In this document: piece after piece, positions 38,501 through 50,306 of the stretch | How positions within the stretch are numbered: position 1 is the first letter of the stretch | How the letters are laid out: the number at the start of each line of letters is the position of its first letter | From: Hirudo medicinalis | Lineage: Eukaryota > Annelida > Clitellata > Hirudinida > Hirudinidae | Direction: 5' to 3' | DNA length: 64,000 nucleotides | Assembly (NCBI GenBank): GCA_011800805.1 | Contig: MPNW01000026.1 | Span: 164,026-228,025 of the forward strand | Notes under the pieces: generated by a model | Databases searched by the model: none | What the model was told of the DNA's origin: nothing | What the model saw: only the letters and a program-made list of their open reading frames with translations | Program-made: the position numbers and the translations under genes

Positions 38501-41500
38501 GAATATCGAGCAGTTCGTATCTGAACGATGATAAATCTTGCTTGAGTTCGTTCACGTCGTCTTCGCTGACGCCGTCAGAGATGGCTTTCTTCTGTCTCTT
38601 CATGAGGTACCTTTTCACCAAGTCCCTGATGACCGCCTGTGCACAACACTGATCGTTCAAATCGCATTTCGTGTTGCTTAATCTAACATCACTTTTTGAT
38701 GTGTTACTGTATCACCACACATCGCGGTTTAAGATTCTTCAATTTTCATCTTAAGAAGGAGCTTTATCAATCGATTTAAAAAATGTAAATTGTCTTTCGA
38801 GTCTTACTTGGTAAATGACGTCTCTCTCTTGAATTTTTTTAACTGCCTTCTGAAAATCGAACATTCAAACATAAATAACTAATTACAACCAATACATTAG
38901 CTATGAATATGAATTTTATCAAATTTCCAAAGCTATGGTAATTTTTTAAAGGTTCTAATCATTTCTTTGCAAATGCTCACTCTCAAACTCTGCCATTTGT
39001 TTGTCTTGGCCTTCTTCGTGCATCGGCAGAAGCGATTCCATATCCACCTGGAAAGATACCAGCAGGATTTGGGAGTAGGAATAACATTAAACGGAGCTGG
39101 AACTGTACCCCCCTCTTCGAAGTAACTCATCCAAAGTCGTGAACGTGCAAACTTCCACTCTGTGTCGGCATCGTCCTTCCAATCATAAAATTCCGATGAA
39201 AATTATTTATGCGAGTAATTTAGATCAATTTCACATGAATGATTTGAATTGCATATTTATTTTTATATCCGAACAGATGGCGCGAAAGATATCCTCAAAA
39301 ACGCACAGAAATCTTCTGGAAGGAACTGCTCAGCATGGCGATGAGCATGTTAATGAGGACGATTGTCATTATTCCCATGTAAGTGCCAAACATGAGCTTC
39401 CCCACAAACTGAGTAAAAATATGCTTCTCTTTCAATTCGAATTTCGAAAGTTCCACCAGCCCGTAAATGGCAAAGTACAAAGTTTGAATTATTTCAAACA
39501 AGCTGAAACAAACTTGCATTTAGACAAATGAATGGCATTTAAAACAAGCAACAAATATACAATACATATACAACAAATATACTTGGCGATGGATCGATCG
39601 CATAGCCCATGACAATCGGATATCTGATTGGAAACATCTGCCAGTCCAGAGTTCTGTTTCTGGAAGTGCTTGGCCTCACACTCGTTGCAATCTCTGCTCC
39701 TCACTTCTGCGTAGTACCAGTACAATTGGTTAACCCCGCATGAATACGAGAAACAGACGAGCAGAGCGATGAAGAGGAACTTCATTATATCGATGACCAT
39801 TCTGCCCAAAGATATTTGTAGAGGACCGAGGTGTGGATTGACGGTGAAGAGAGCGATAAGCTTGAGACAGCTAAAAATGTTGGCACTTGCGAACAGACCT
39901 TCAGAAATCAACGTTGGATCGTAGGCATCCCAAGACTTTCTGCTGGCAGAGGCGGTTTGAAGATCATTGCGTTTCTCCTCTTGAACCTGAAATGTTAAAA
40001 TTTGTATCGATCGCATTTGTGCTGGTCAGAAAGCCAATGTTTGACCTTAAGATAGGCGACCAATTTCAATGTATATGTAGCTATGTAGAGAGAATTGGTT
40101 GTAAAATCCAAAATGTTCCACATGTCCTGAACATATGATTTCAATCCCTGATCCCAGAGTTGTTTAATTTCAGCCCAAACAAGTCCTTTTAATTGATTAT
40201 ATTGCGTCGGCATATAAATTATTGATACTCACATTATTTTTACTTTATCCAATAAAATACACCTTTAAAACCAACCAGTGACGTAAGCTAAAATCATCCA
40301 CTCGATGCTGGTTGGTGGTGCTCCTCTCACCTCTCTTGTCATTTTAGTCGACGAATCATTGGAATCGTTTTGCAAACTTATGATGGACTCGATGCGCTGT
40401 GAAGCCAGTATCAGAAGAACTGAAATATAGACAAGTTTTCTAAGACTTTTGAGCTATATCGCCATCACCATGTCGTCTAACATAGAAAGGTCATGTAGGA
40501 AGCACTGTGACAGATGAACTTGATGAATGGTCTCCTCATGAACTGCCCAGTTCTGCTCTTCGGAGCTACGATGTAGATGATTGAGAGCACCGGGAAAAGA
40601 AGAGAAATGAGAATCGTTAGGAGAACCTTGAAGATTATGTGCCGTCTTCTGAACCCCAGCAACCCTTCGTACCAAATAGAAGCCAGTAATTGCTGACAGT
40701 TGGCATGAGACACAAACTGTTACGGACAACTTTTGTAAAAATCCAATCATTTATCATGCTTTATTAAGCATCGTTTAAAAGTTTTAACCTTTTTCTGCTT
40801 GTATTTTATGGCTAATTTTAATCTGGCCAAATCCATTCTGTCTCCTCTGTCTCTCACGGGACTGTATCGATCGTAATTGAGTAGAATTTCCAGTTCTTTT
40901 GAGCCTCTTACCTGATCCAACAGGTCGACAGCAAAATCCTGGCATTGCTTGGCCAACGACTCATATTCGATCTGCAAAATTAACAGAATTTTCTTATGAA
41001 TAATTTCCCATTCCTAAGTAATATCATTTGTTTCCTGAAATCATCTCAGCATTGATCCTTGCTTTTAATTCGTTTTCAAGTTGGCTTAGACGTCGGAGTT
41101 CCCAGCTCAATTCGAGGCCGTCAAAATTGGATCCTTGCTGGAAAGTGCCATCAGGGAAGGACTCGCAAGTGCCCGGTAAGCGTTGATTCTGGACATGGAG
41201 TGGTTGAGGCTGTCTTCTGACGATTTTTGGACGCAATCGTCACAGCTGCATCTTATGTCGTGAGGTTTGGCGATGCGATCCCCTCTGGTATTAATAATGT
41301 CGATTAGGCATTTTAAATTATTTCTTTTGAAATTGATCAATTGATATTAGAAACCTGTCGAGTAGAATCTTCGTGATTTCGTAATTATCGCGTTGAGCTG
41401 CGAGAATAATTGGTGTGATGTCGGGCGTAAAGCAACTGGAACTCACAGATGATGTCGTCTGCAAGAATGAGGATTTTTTTAAACTCCAGAAATAGATTAA

Positions 41501-42305
41501 ATAAAGAAATAGTTTAAATCATTTAACAAATTTAATACTTATTTATCTATAAATAGAAGTTAATATAAACATAAATAACATGAAATATTTAAATACCCGT
41601 CCACGAATTGTTTCATTTAAAGGAAATCGTCCATTCTACTCAAACTGAGAAAGCAAACTTGCAACACAAACATGCAACCGGTGGAACTTGTTTCCAGAGA
41701 GCAACCTGATGGTGTTTGCTTAATGCCTCTTTTATTTTCTACCATCGCACGAAAATTTCGAAATTGTACAACAATGAACTCAAAATTGGACTCGCGATAG
41801 ATGGGGAATTTTTGGAGATAACTATTACGCTGTGCGTTGTGTTAATAATTGACATAGTAATATTATTATTATTAGTTTTTACAATTATTTACTGTAATTA
41901 ATCAATAATATTTATTTATTTTTACTATTTTTATGTTTCTTTTATTATGTTTAATCACTAGAATCCAATGAGAGGAAATCAAGAAGTTTGGCGAGGAAAA
42001 TATTCATTATTGTGAACTTAAATGTTTATTGATTTATATATTTATTGATCTCTTGTCTGCTTATTGTGCTTATTGCTATAAAAAAAACAAATAATAATAA
42101 ATAATAAATAATTACACAACTCAAACAACATGAAATGGAATGAGAATTTGACAATGAAAACTACTGCATATAAACTCATGAGTTTGAAGGAATATTTTAA
42201 TTAACTGCTCAGAATTCACAGCAGGTTGGAATTCCAGTACGTCGGTAGAATCTCAGTGGTGATCATGTCAATAGTAATAATAGTAATAACAATAGCAAGA
42301 ACAAC

Positions 42306-42380
<75 letters not shown>

Positions 42381-45300
42381 TTAATTATTAATTAATAATA
42401 ATAATAATTATTATTATATCAAGCACAGGAATAAAAAAAATCATAATGGTATCAATAATACATCCTGAGTTTAATCTCCTTTATCAATCGGTCATCATGA
42501 AATCCACTTTCGAGAGCAAAGATATCTCAAGAATTATTTCTCAATTCAAACAAAAGCACTAGAAAATTCTTCCGTGGAAGCGAATATTATATATATATAT
42601 AATTACCAATATTGTATTTATAAACACTAAGATTGTATTTATATATACTAGTATATATTTGTATACACTAACATTATGTTTCATCAAAAATCGTTGCAAA
42701 CGTCGTCTTCAATGTTCGGTCACAAAAGATTCAATTTCAGTATTTTGAGTAACAAACGTCAATCAACAAATGGAGAATAAAAGCAAATTATTTATGCGGT
42801 GTTGAATTTATTTAAAAAATAAACTGCTTTTATTTGAGAAGATAAGTTAATGACATGCTTTGTTGACAAGAAAGATAAAGAATAATGTGTAGAATAGTAA
42901 TAATAATAATAATAATAATATTATATAATAATAATGTCGTAATAATAATATTATTATTATAATAATAATATTAAAATTAAAATAATTTTATTTTTTAATA
43001 ATTTATTAAAATAATAATATTATTATTATTATTATTATATATTATAATATATAGTACATTAATATACATTATAATATAATATAATATACTATAATATATT
43101 ATTATTATTACAATATAATAATGTAATAATAATTATATTATATTAATATACATTATAATATAATATTATATTATATTATAACATTATAATATAATATTAT
43201 AATATAATATTATATTATATTATAATATAATATTGTTTTTATATAATATTATATAATATAACATAATATTATTTATATTATTTTTATACTATTTTATTAC
43301 TATTATTTTTGACGTTTTAATTATTATATAATTATTATATAATATTTTATTATTATATTATAATAATTATTATATTATTATAATATTATATAATATTAAT
43401 ATTATATTATATATACATACATATATAAATATGATATATTAATATAATAATATTATATTATTATTATTATTATTATATGGTGTAATATTAATAATTGACA
43501 ATTAAATTTCTAGTTATAAGTATAATGTTATCAATAAAATGCACCAGTGTTGCGATATAATCCTTGGATTTTATAAAATTCAACTGACATAATTTTAGCA
43601 TTAAAATATTTTCCCTGGCTTTGTTCTTCTTGAAGTTTTCGTATTCATTTCAAGATAAAGGGTTTGATTGTAAAGCCATTATTAGATGTTATACGTCGAT
43701 GAGAAATTTAGGTTGAGATAAGTAGGACCAATTCCATCAATAATCATTTATTAGTAATACATAACCAATAACCCTAATCACCTTTAGGTACCTTTAGCTA
43801 AAGCCCTAACCCTAACCTTAATCGCAACAAAAAGCAAAGCGTCCATTATTAGTCTTAAACATAAACGTTATAATAAATTATAAATTCTAACCTTTAACCA
43901 TAGACTTTAAAACGTCAAAAATACCAGACCTCCTCCAAGTAAACAGAACTAAAGATTGTCTTTTTAAAAAAAAAGGGAACAAGCCGCCAATGAAAACTCA
44001 GAAGTTTGTAAAAAGTTAAGTGAATATTTGGTTGATCAATTATTTTAAGCGTTATTCTACACACGAAAATATGTATGATCTCTTGTTGAATTCGCCAGTG
44101 AAGTTTTAAATATTATTAATTAATTAACATATTAAAATTAGTTAATTATGTGTTTATCCCAGAATTTATGCACGAATTCATCAACAATTTAATTGATCTA
44201 AAGGCTCTCAAAACCTTTAAGTTCAGTTCTTTCGACCAATCGAAAATTGTAAGCTGAAATTATTTTAAAAGTCATGAATATTCATTTTAAAAATGCATCG
44301 ATATCCAATTCAATTCATCGATATGAAAACATCGGTTATGAAATATCTACTGAACAACCTTCGCTCCTCTAAAAATATGGAAACCCAATTTCAATGAATC
44401 ATGGAATCACACCCAAGGAAACATGGAATCCTTGCTGTCGACGCTCGTCCACTTCTTCATCGTCAGTTTCTTCCATTTGGCTGTGATTTTGGCTGCCTTC
44501 TCCTGTGAGGAATTATATCATAAAATAGCGAATGATTTTTTCCTTTTTTTTTGTTTTTAATGTTTTTTAATTTGTTTTGTCTTTGTTTCTAATCAGCACG
44601 AGAAGAAAAAGAATTATTTTGAATTGATGAACATTTCTGTGACTTACTTTTATTACATTTTCGATTCCTTCAGAAAGCTAAAAAAACATTCAAATGAATT
44701 AATTTCACGTTATTCATTCTTTAAAATGAACGAATCCAATTCTACAACCCTCGCGTGGTTGATAATAAAAATTTAAAAAACAACCGGTATCACAATGACA
44801 TCGTAATCTGGGATGAAGTGCGTGCAATATTGTAAGAATACCGCATGAATAATATTAATTACATTAATTATACAAAGGAAAATAACAAGGAACTCAACAG
44901 AAATCCGAACCGAATAAGAGGACGGTTGACTGAAGGATCGTTTGATGTTTCTGGAGGAGGAGAGTTTTTGTTCGTGGTTGAGGATGAGTCTGGTGGCTTC
45001 AACGTTGTCCTCGTTGATCGCTTGGAGTAAGGAGTCCCCCAGGTCCAACCCTGCCTTGAGGAGGGCATCCAACATCTCGATGTTGTCGTACTCAATCGAT
45101 ATCCCCAGAGCTGTTCTTCCGAGAGTGTCCACGCAGTTTGGATTAAATGTTACCTTATGCGAAAGATTTACAGTTGAAACTAATTATCATCATCGTCATC
45201 GTCATCGTCGTCGTCGTCATCATCATCGTCATCATCATCATCGTCATCGTCGTCATCGTCATCATCGTCATCACCTTCTGCTGGTGCAACATCCTTTGAA

Positions 45301-45532
45301 CACTCGGAATGTCCCCGCGTTCGACAGCCAAAAGGAATTGCCTTTCCTGTGGCGTCAGATCCATTTCTTTCCTGACAACTCCTGATCCAAGGCCGTTCCA
45401 TCCCGGTGACAAATCATGCGGAACGAGTGTGACGGGTGAGTGCACGGCTTCCTCATTGGATGATTCGAAAACATTATTTTGCTGGAGTATTTGATTGTTT
45501 GGTTTTTTCTTTGTTATTGGACTCCGCTCCAT
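35557..45532 (-). CDS. TRPC/TRP-type cation channel (one-base frameshift in exon 6)
   Basis: Sixteen exons: 45532-45275, 45153-44911, 44677-44648, 44502-44413, 41458-41355, 41284-41063, 40971-40789, 40716-40482, 40419-40276, 40185-40046, 39986-39583, 39502-39307, 39175-38981, 38849-38808, 38636-38447, 36053-35557. They would give about 1057 residues. N-terminal ankyrin repeats, the TRP_2 region (C-S-C-D-D-C-V...[13 protein letters not shown]), six membrane segments, the pore loop (L-Y-F-A-I-Y-G-L) and the TRP box E-W-K-F-A-R are all visible. The closest remembered pattern is insect TRP/vertebrate TRPC: Ca-permeable channels opened downstream of Gq-phospholipase C. Near 41116 the frame shifts by one base inside a conserved stretch. 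Exons 3 and 4 are small and less certain. The last intron carries a LINE fragment. The intron after exon 6 is GC-AG. Confidence 0.9.
36175..36245. repeat. Dispersed repeat, copy 2
   Basis: Diverged second copy of the repeat at 712-790, with the same block order (aacattaattta, ggtttaagta, actaatgtctgt, aagccac). It lies in the last TRPC intron. Confidence 0.55.
36340..37120 (-). mobile_element. LINE endonuclease-domain remnant in the last TRPC intron
   Basis: The minus frame 36782-36504 reads [10 protein letters not shown], then I-T-G-D-F-K-Y, then [18 protein letters not shown], the apurinic-endonuclease motifs of CR1-like LINEs (usual V-G-V-C-Y-R-P-P, G-D-F-N, Q-H-V-x-x-P-T-R). Upstream on the same strand (37110-36800) A-N-A-K-S-I-V-N-K is the usual N-terminal motif. 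Frameshifts throughout, so it is dead. Confidence 0.8.
42306..42400. repeat. (AAT)n microsatellite
   Basis: More than 20 near-perfect aat units in the large intron between TRPC exons 4 and 5. Confidence 0.95.
42890..43480. repeat. A/T-only low-complexity block
   Basis: About 590 bases almost devoid of G and C, made of att/aat/tata words with short palindromes, in the same TRPC intron. It has no coding potential. It would be a fragile, hard-to-assemble region. Confidence 0.9.
45183..45274. repeat. (GAY)n trinucleotide tract in TRPC intron 1
   Basis: About 30 GAT/GAC units on the minus strand (atc/gtc on the plus strand), starting directly at the exon 1 donor CAGAAG|GTGATG. It would read as poly-Asp or Met/Thr in translation but lies between a donor and the exon 2 acceptor cataag at 45154. 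Confidence 0.85.
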
Positions 45533-46199
45533 GCTGACCTCATCTTTCTATTGGGAGTTATATTTAGTAAAACTTATAATAATATGTGCACATATTTACT
45601 TATAAATGGAAATTAAGAATTGTGATCAAACAGCGAATAATGTTTCATGTGCATGTTTGAATTGTTCTCAGTTGCTGTTGAATGGGAATATGACTCGAAT
45701 TCAATTCAACTCAACCACGAAATTGAGGACGAAATTTTAAATGTTGTGAAAAGACGAATCATTTGCCAGCGAATGATCACCATTTTATAACTGAAACCAT
45801 CGGAAAGAATTGGAATGAATTGAACTCTTAAAAATATCGCCGATGCGAATTTAATAAATTATTATTACATAATTAATGACTTGTTTGAAGCATCAACATT
45901 GAAGATCATAATCACTGAAATCTCTCATGCCTCGTCAGCTCCACACAACTCAAACAAATTAACTACCATCTTTCAGTGCTAAAAAATCTCTGTGAAAATA
46001 CATTTCTCAATGTCATTAATTTTACAAATTCTTAAAATATCATTCTAATGTCAAATATTAATTTGATATAATCGTTTAATTTTCAATAATAATGATTTAT
46101 TAAAAGCAGCACTTGAATGCTGTTGATGACATTCAATAGTTACACAGATATTAAACATTATTCATGCAAGTATGAATCATTATCAAACATTAATGACAT

Positions 46200-46700
46200 T
46201 TTTTATTATTACTGTTTAATTCAATTATTAAATAAATAATCATTTAATATTAATCAATTATTAATTCAATTAATTAATTAACACTACTATCAATTCAATT
46301 AATTAATATTAATTATAAATTCAATTAATTAATATTAAATATAAATTCAATTGATTAATATTAATTATTGATTCAATTAATTATTATTATTAATTTAATT
46401 AATTAATAAAACAATCAATACTTAATATTCATTAATAAATATAAATAATAAAATAATTAATTAATAATCAATAATAAATTATTAAAATTTTATTAAAATT
46501 ATTAAAATATTATAATAAATTATAATAATATAATATTAATATTAATATTAATTCTATTAATATATAATAATATATAATAAATATAAATATTATTATAAAT
46601 ATTGATTATAAATTAAATTAAATTAAATAATAATTATAAAATTATTATATATTTATATTAATATTTATATTAATTATATATTAATTCTATTAATTAATAT
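46200..46700. repeat. A/T-rich degenerate tandem repeat
   Basis: Repeated aattcaattaattaatatta-type units of roughly 30 bp (around 46265-46400) grade into simple ata/tta sequence. Confidence 0.7.
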
Positions 46701-48235
46701 TAATTCCAATGAATTTCATAATGGCATGTAACAATAAAATAATCCTTAAGCACAACCAATGCACTGTTAGATACTTTGATGTGATCGGTTACTTGATGTG
46801 TTTGTTGTTCCATTTATTTATCCAGCACCACAAACAATTCCAAAGGATGGTTTGTTTCAATAAGAATTTCAAAGTGCAACTTGTTTCGATGTGTGGATGT
46901 GATTTCATTCAAGGATAAATGCTGCTGCTGTTGCATTGCTTTTCTTATTTTAAAGGAAAACTGACTTTCAATTGACAAAATGAGTTGTTGTCATCACTGA
47001 GAATGCCCGAATGCTTGCCTTCAACAACAACAACAACAACAAAAACAACAACAAACCGGTCATCATGGTGGAAATGAGAAAATGTAACATTTTATTGGAA
47101 AACATTCAAATTGCTTCCACAACATGGATTTAAAATCGATCTAAAATTTTCAATTTTCCTTAAGCCTTTCCAGTGCATTTTGTAACCTTTCAAGCATAAA
47201 TTTCGGTTACTTTCATTTCCTGACAGTCGTTCTGAAAACCCGCGAAAAGCATCAGCAGACGATTACATCAGCAAGATGAATGAGATAAGGATAAAGATGA
47301 ATCATGGAAAGATATCGACTATGGAAGTACTTTGAGAGAAATTTTTTCATTAATACAATTCCACACGAAAGGCATTATGCGATGTCCAACATTTGGAACA
47401 AGGCACGATGTGATGTGATGTTGTTCATCGTAAAAACTTTTCAACAGCATCAAATAATAATGTTTACAAACATTTCAAACATTGTTTACAAACATTTGAA
47501 CCGTTGTTCTTCAATAATCCGCTGCATCTCACCAGGTAAATAAAATGGTGTGCATTTGTGGTGCCTGATTGAAAAAATACTGACAACATTAGTGAGTCGT
47601 TGACTTGATAACATTCACATCAACCTGTGAGGCAAAATAAGAAAATAAACTTCGATGTTGGACGTTGGCGTAACGTTCTCTTCTGAGCAACAATTCAAAT
47701 CAAAATGTATGTTAAAACCGCCAAAGCACGCAGAGGAAACAATTTTTAATGAATTTTTGTTGAAATATCCAAGAATATCTCACTTTTATTTTCCCACATC
47801 TCATTATTTTTTGAATAAAAAATAAATATGCCCATAGAAAATCGAAATTAGATTTTTTAAATCATGGGAAATTCTTCGGGAATAACTTGGTGTCCATTCG
47901 TGCATGACCACTTTCCAGGTGAATAAACGGCATCCTCCTGCGAATGCTAGACTCATTTCTTCCATGTTTTCAACTGCTAATGGTTCAGTGGTATCAAGGA
48001 AGCATAATAAAATAAAAGTGTTGCAATAGAAATAAATCATTTAAACAAAATAATGCCTAAAATTCAGTAGCAAAAAAGAGGGTCATGCAAGGTCAACAAA
48101 TGAAATCCATGAGGCGAATGTCAACCTCTCGGTGATTGTGGTTTGTTTGGTTTTCAATGCACACGACGAACGGATGCTAAGTAGGCTGTCTTAGTTTATG
48201 TTTAATACCCTGCTGCGTGTATTTAAGTGATAATT

Positions 48236-48390
48236 TCATATTTAATATAATCTGTAATCTAATATTTAAAATATATTAATATTTAATATAATCTGTAATC
48301 TAATATTTAATATAAATTAATATTTAATATTTAATATAATCTGTAATGTAATATTTAATATAATCTGTAATGTAAATTAACATTTAATTA
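48236..48390. repeat. Minisatellite with aatataatctgtaatsta core
   Basis: The core taatataatctgtaat occurs four times within 150 bases, separated by ctaatatttaa/gtaaattaa-type spacers of unequal length. Confidence 0.8.
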
Positions 48391-48936
48391 TAAGTTTTAG
48401 ATTTTACTCGAGGCGTCCTACTTAACTAGGGAAAATAATAAATGACCGCAAATATTTGATAAATAAATAAACTGCTTAATATTATTATATGAATTATTAA
48501 ATTAATCCAAAAGTAATTTATTTTATTAAGAATATTTATATAAAACAAATATTTAAATGTTTTTAATTAATATAAAATATTTATAAACAATATAATAAAC
48601 AAATATAAAAAAAATATAATAAACAAATATTTAAATATTTTTAATTAAATATTTGTAAATGTTAAATATTTTCGTTTATTACAAGTTTTTTTAGGGTTTA
48701 AAAATATTTGCTCTTAGTAATTAGTAATTATTATGGTATTTTGTTATTTTTAAGAGTCAAATAAATTCATTGCAATTGCATATCTATATTTTATGGATTT
48801 ATCCTTAAAATGAATTCTATAAACTAATTAAATTTTGAAATAAAATATAACAAAGTTCATTCTGTGCAGCTCCAAATTTTATGATGAAAAAGCGACATTT
48901 GGAAAATGCATTTTTTATTGAATTGCGAAAATAATC

Positions 48937-49164
48937 GCGTTAGAAGCCAGAAATGACCGAAAATTGTTGGAAAACACTCAAGAAGCTCTCACCTCTCAAG
49001 TAGAAGACCACTTGAAATCCATGCAACAAGTTTCGGCCGCAACTCACAAATATCTCATAAATTATTCATTAACAATTGTTGCGTTTGTAATTATTTTTTA
49101 TTTTTGGCACCGCTATAATATGTTGCGACGAAAAATGTTTTTGATTCCAAAAGCGTTGAGTTGA
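48937..49164 (+). other. Exon-like stretch ending in a tail-anchor-like membrane segment
   Basis: After an acceptor-like cgcgttag an open frame of about 72 codons ends at TGA 49162-49164. It has an amphipathic helical part (L-E-N-T-Q-E-A-L-T-S-Q-V-E-D-H-L), one hydrophobic segment (L-T-I-V-A-F-V-I-I-F-Y-F-W) and a short basic tail. The layout suits the last exon of a coiled-coil tail-anchored protein. No in-frame start or upstream exon was found, so it may be a pseudo-exon. Confidence 0.3.
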
Positions 49165-50306
49165 GCATGGAATGGATGGAGTCTTTATAGAAACTCCGCA
49201 CAACTTCGAATCGTTTCATAGAGAAGACAAACATAGAGGATACAATCGTCAGTTGCAGGATCCAACTGGATGTGGAACTGCAATGACGACGACGACGACG
49301 ACGATGACGATGAATGAGATAAATGTTCAACCTCCAACTCCAAATGAAGGTTTTAAATCGATGGTGAAGATTTTAGCGGTTGAAATTTTATAATTTGCAC
49401 TTTATAGGAGAACATCGGAATATTTAAAGTTTGAAATAATTTTAAGTATCTGAAATTTTATTTCTATTTTATTTGAGTTTTTTTTTATTTTGTGTTTTAT
49501 TCTGAAACATTATCCGTTCACGCACAAAATTGATTTTTTGAATGATTGATCGCAACGAACCTTTTTATCAGAAATGCTTTTTTAGATAACAACTTGCGCA
49601 CAATTTGAACAAACTATTTATGAGCGACCTCGAAATTGCGATTTCGTTTGTGGTTGTGGAGAAATTTTATGGTTGATTGGTTTTTTAAATCATCGACCAT
49701 AAAATGGCTGAGGTGATTGCATAAATTGCATTCCAAAATAAGAACTGGAATAAAGCGGAACGATGAAATATTCCCCACTGCTGCACCTGCATGTTGTCCA
49801 TTAGGGATATGGGGAAGAATCCCATTATCTCATTAAACAGCCCTCACCGACACCAATACCTGAATCACGTATCCATGACAACGAGTGTGGTGCACCGATC
49901 TTGCAAAACGACAAAGATTAGACAATGATTTCTTTGCAACGAATTACTGGTTATAAAATTTCGACAAGTTGCCGCATTAACCTTTTGATAATTTGTAATT
50001 CTAATAACTTGTTAAAACACGCATCCAAGTTAAAACATGAAAAACATGAGTGCTGCTATAATCTACAACACAAGTCAAAAATTAACTTTTATATTTTGGA
50101 AGGTTACAAAATCCACCCTCAAGTTTAGTAATCATTAGCAGTAATTAGGGATTGCTAATTTAACAATGCTGAGTGAAGAAATTAACGAAAATCACGTGCT
50201 GCCTCTCAAAACATTGATGAAAGTTGTGGTGGAGTTGGCAGACATGAAATGATTTATTAATTACAGAATACATATTGAGAAAAAGTGACATTAAGAAGAA
50301 CAATGC

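Larger units (their letters stand above)
45533..50306. other. Repeat-rich spacer between the TRPC and lipoxygenase genes
   Basis: Mostly A/T-rich noncoding sequence with tandem repeats (46250-46700, 48236-48390), an (AAC)n run at about 47025-47055 and a (GAC)n run at 49284-49305. It includes the TRPC promoter region. One exon-like stretch (48937-49164) is listed separately. Confidence 0.5.

Noticed and set aside
42306..43480. CRISPR-like or regulatory periodicity in the A/T block
   Set aside because: Simple-sequence microsatellite and A/T-only low complexity. There are no repeat-spacer units, and the host is an animal genome.
43769..43825. Telomere-like ccctaaccctaacc words
   Set aside because: Only two or three imperfect units inside an intron, not an interstitial telomere array.
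45180..45401. Poly-Asp frame (minus) and His/Arg-rich frame (plus, 44942-45385)
   Set aside because: Both are translations of the GAY trinucleotide tract and of TRPC exon shadows. The tract lies between a good donor and acceptor and belongs to TRPC intron 1.
47804..48040. Minus-strand 78-codon frame and an alternative frame ending in S-C-T-N-G-H...
   Set aside because: Two frames look equally protein-like, neither has a partner exon, and I see no family match.
49172..49393. 73-codon frame with a Thr/Met run
   Set aside because: Driven by a (GAC)n microsatellite. No splice context or family resemblance.
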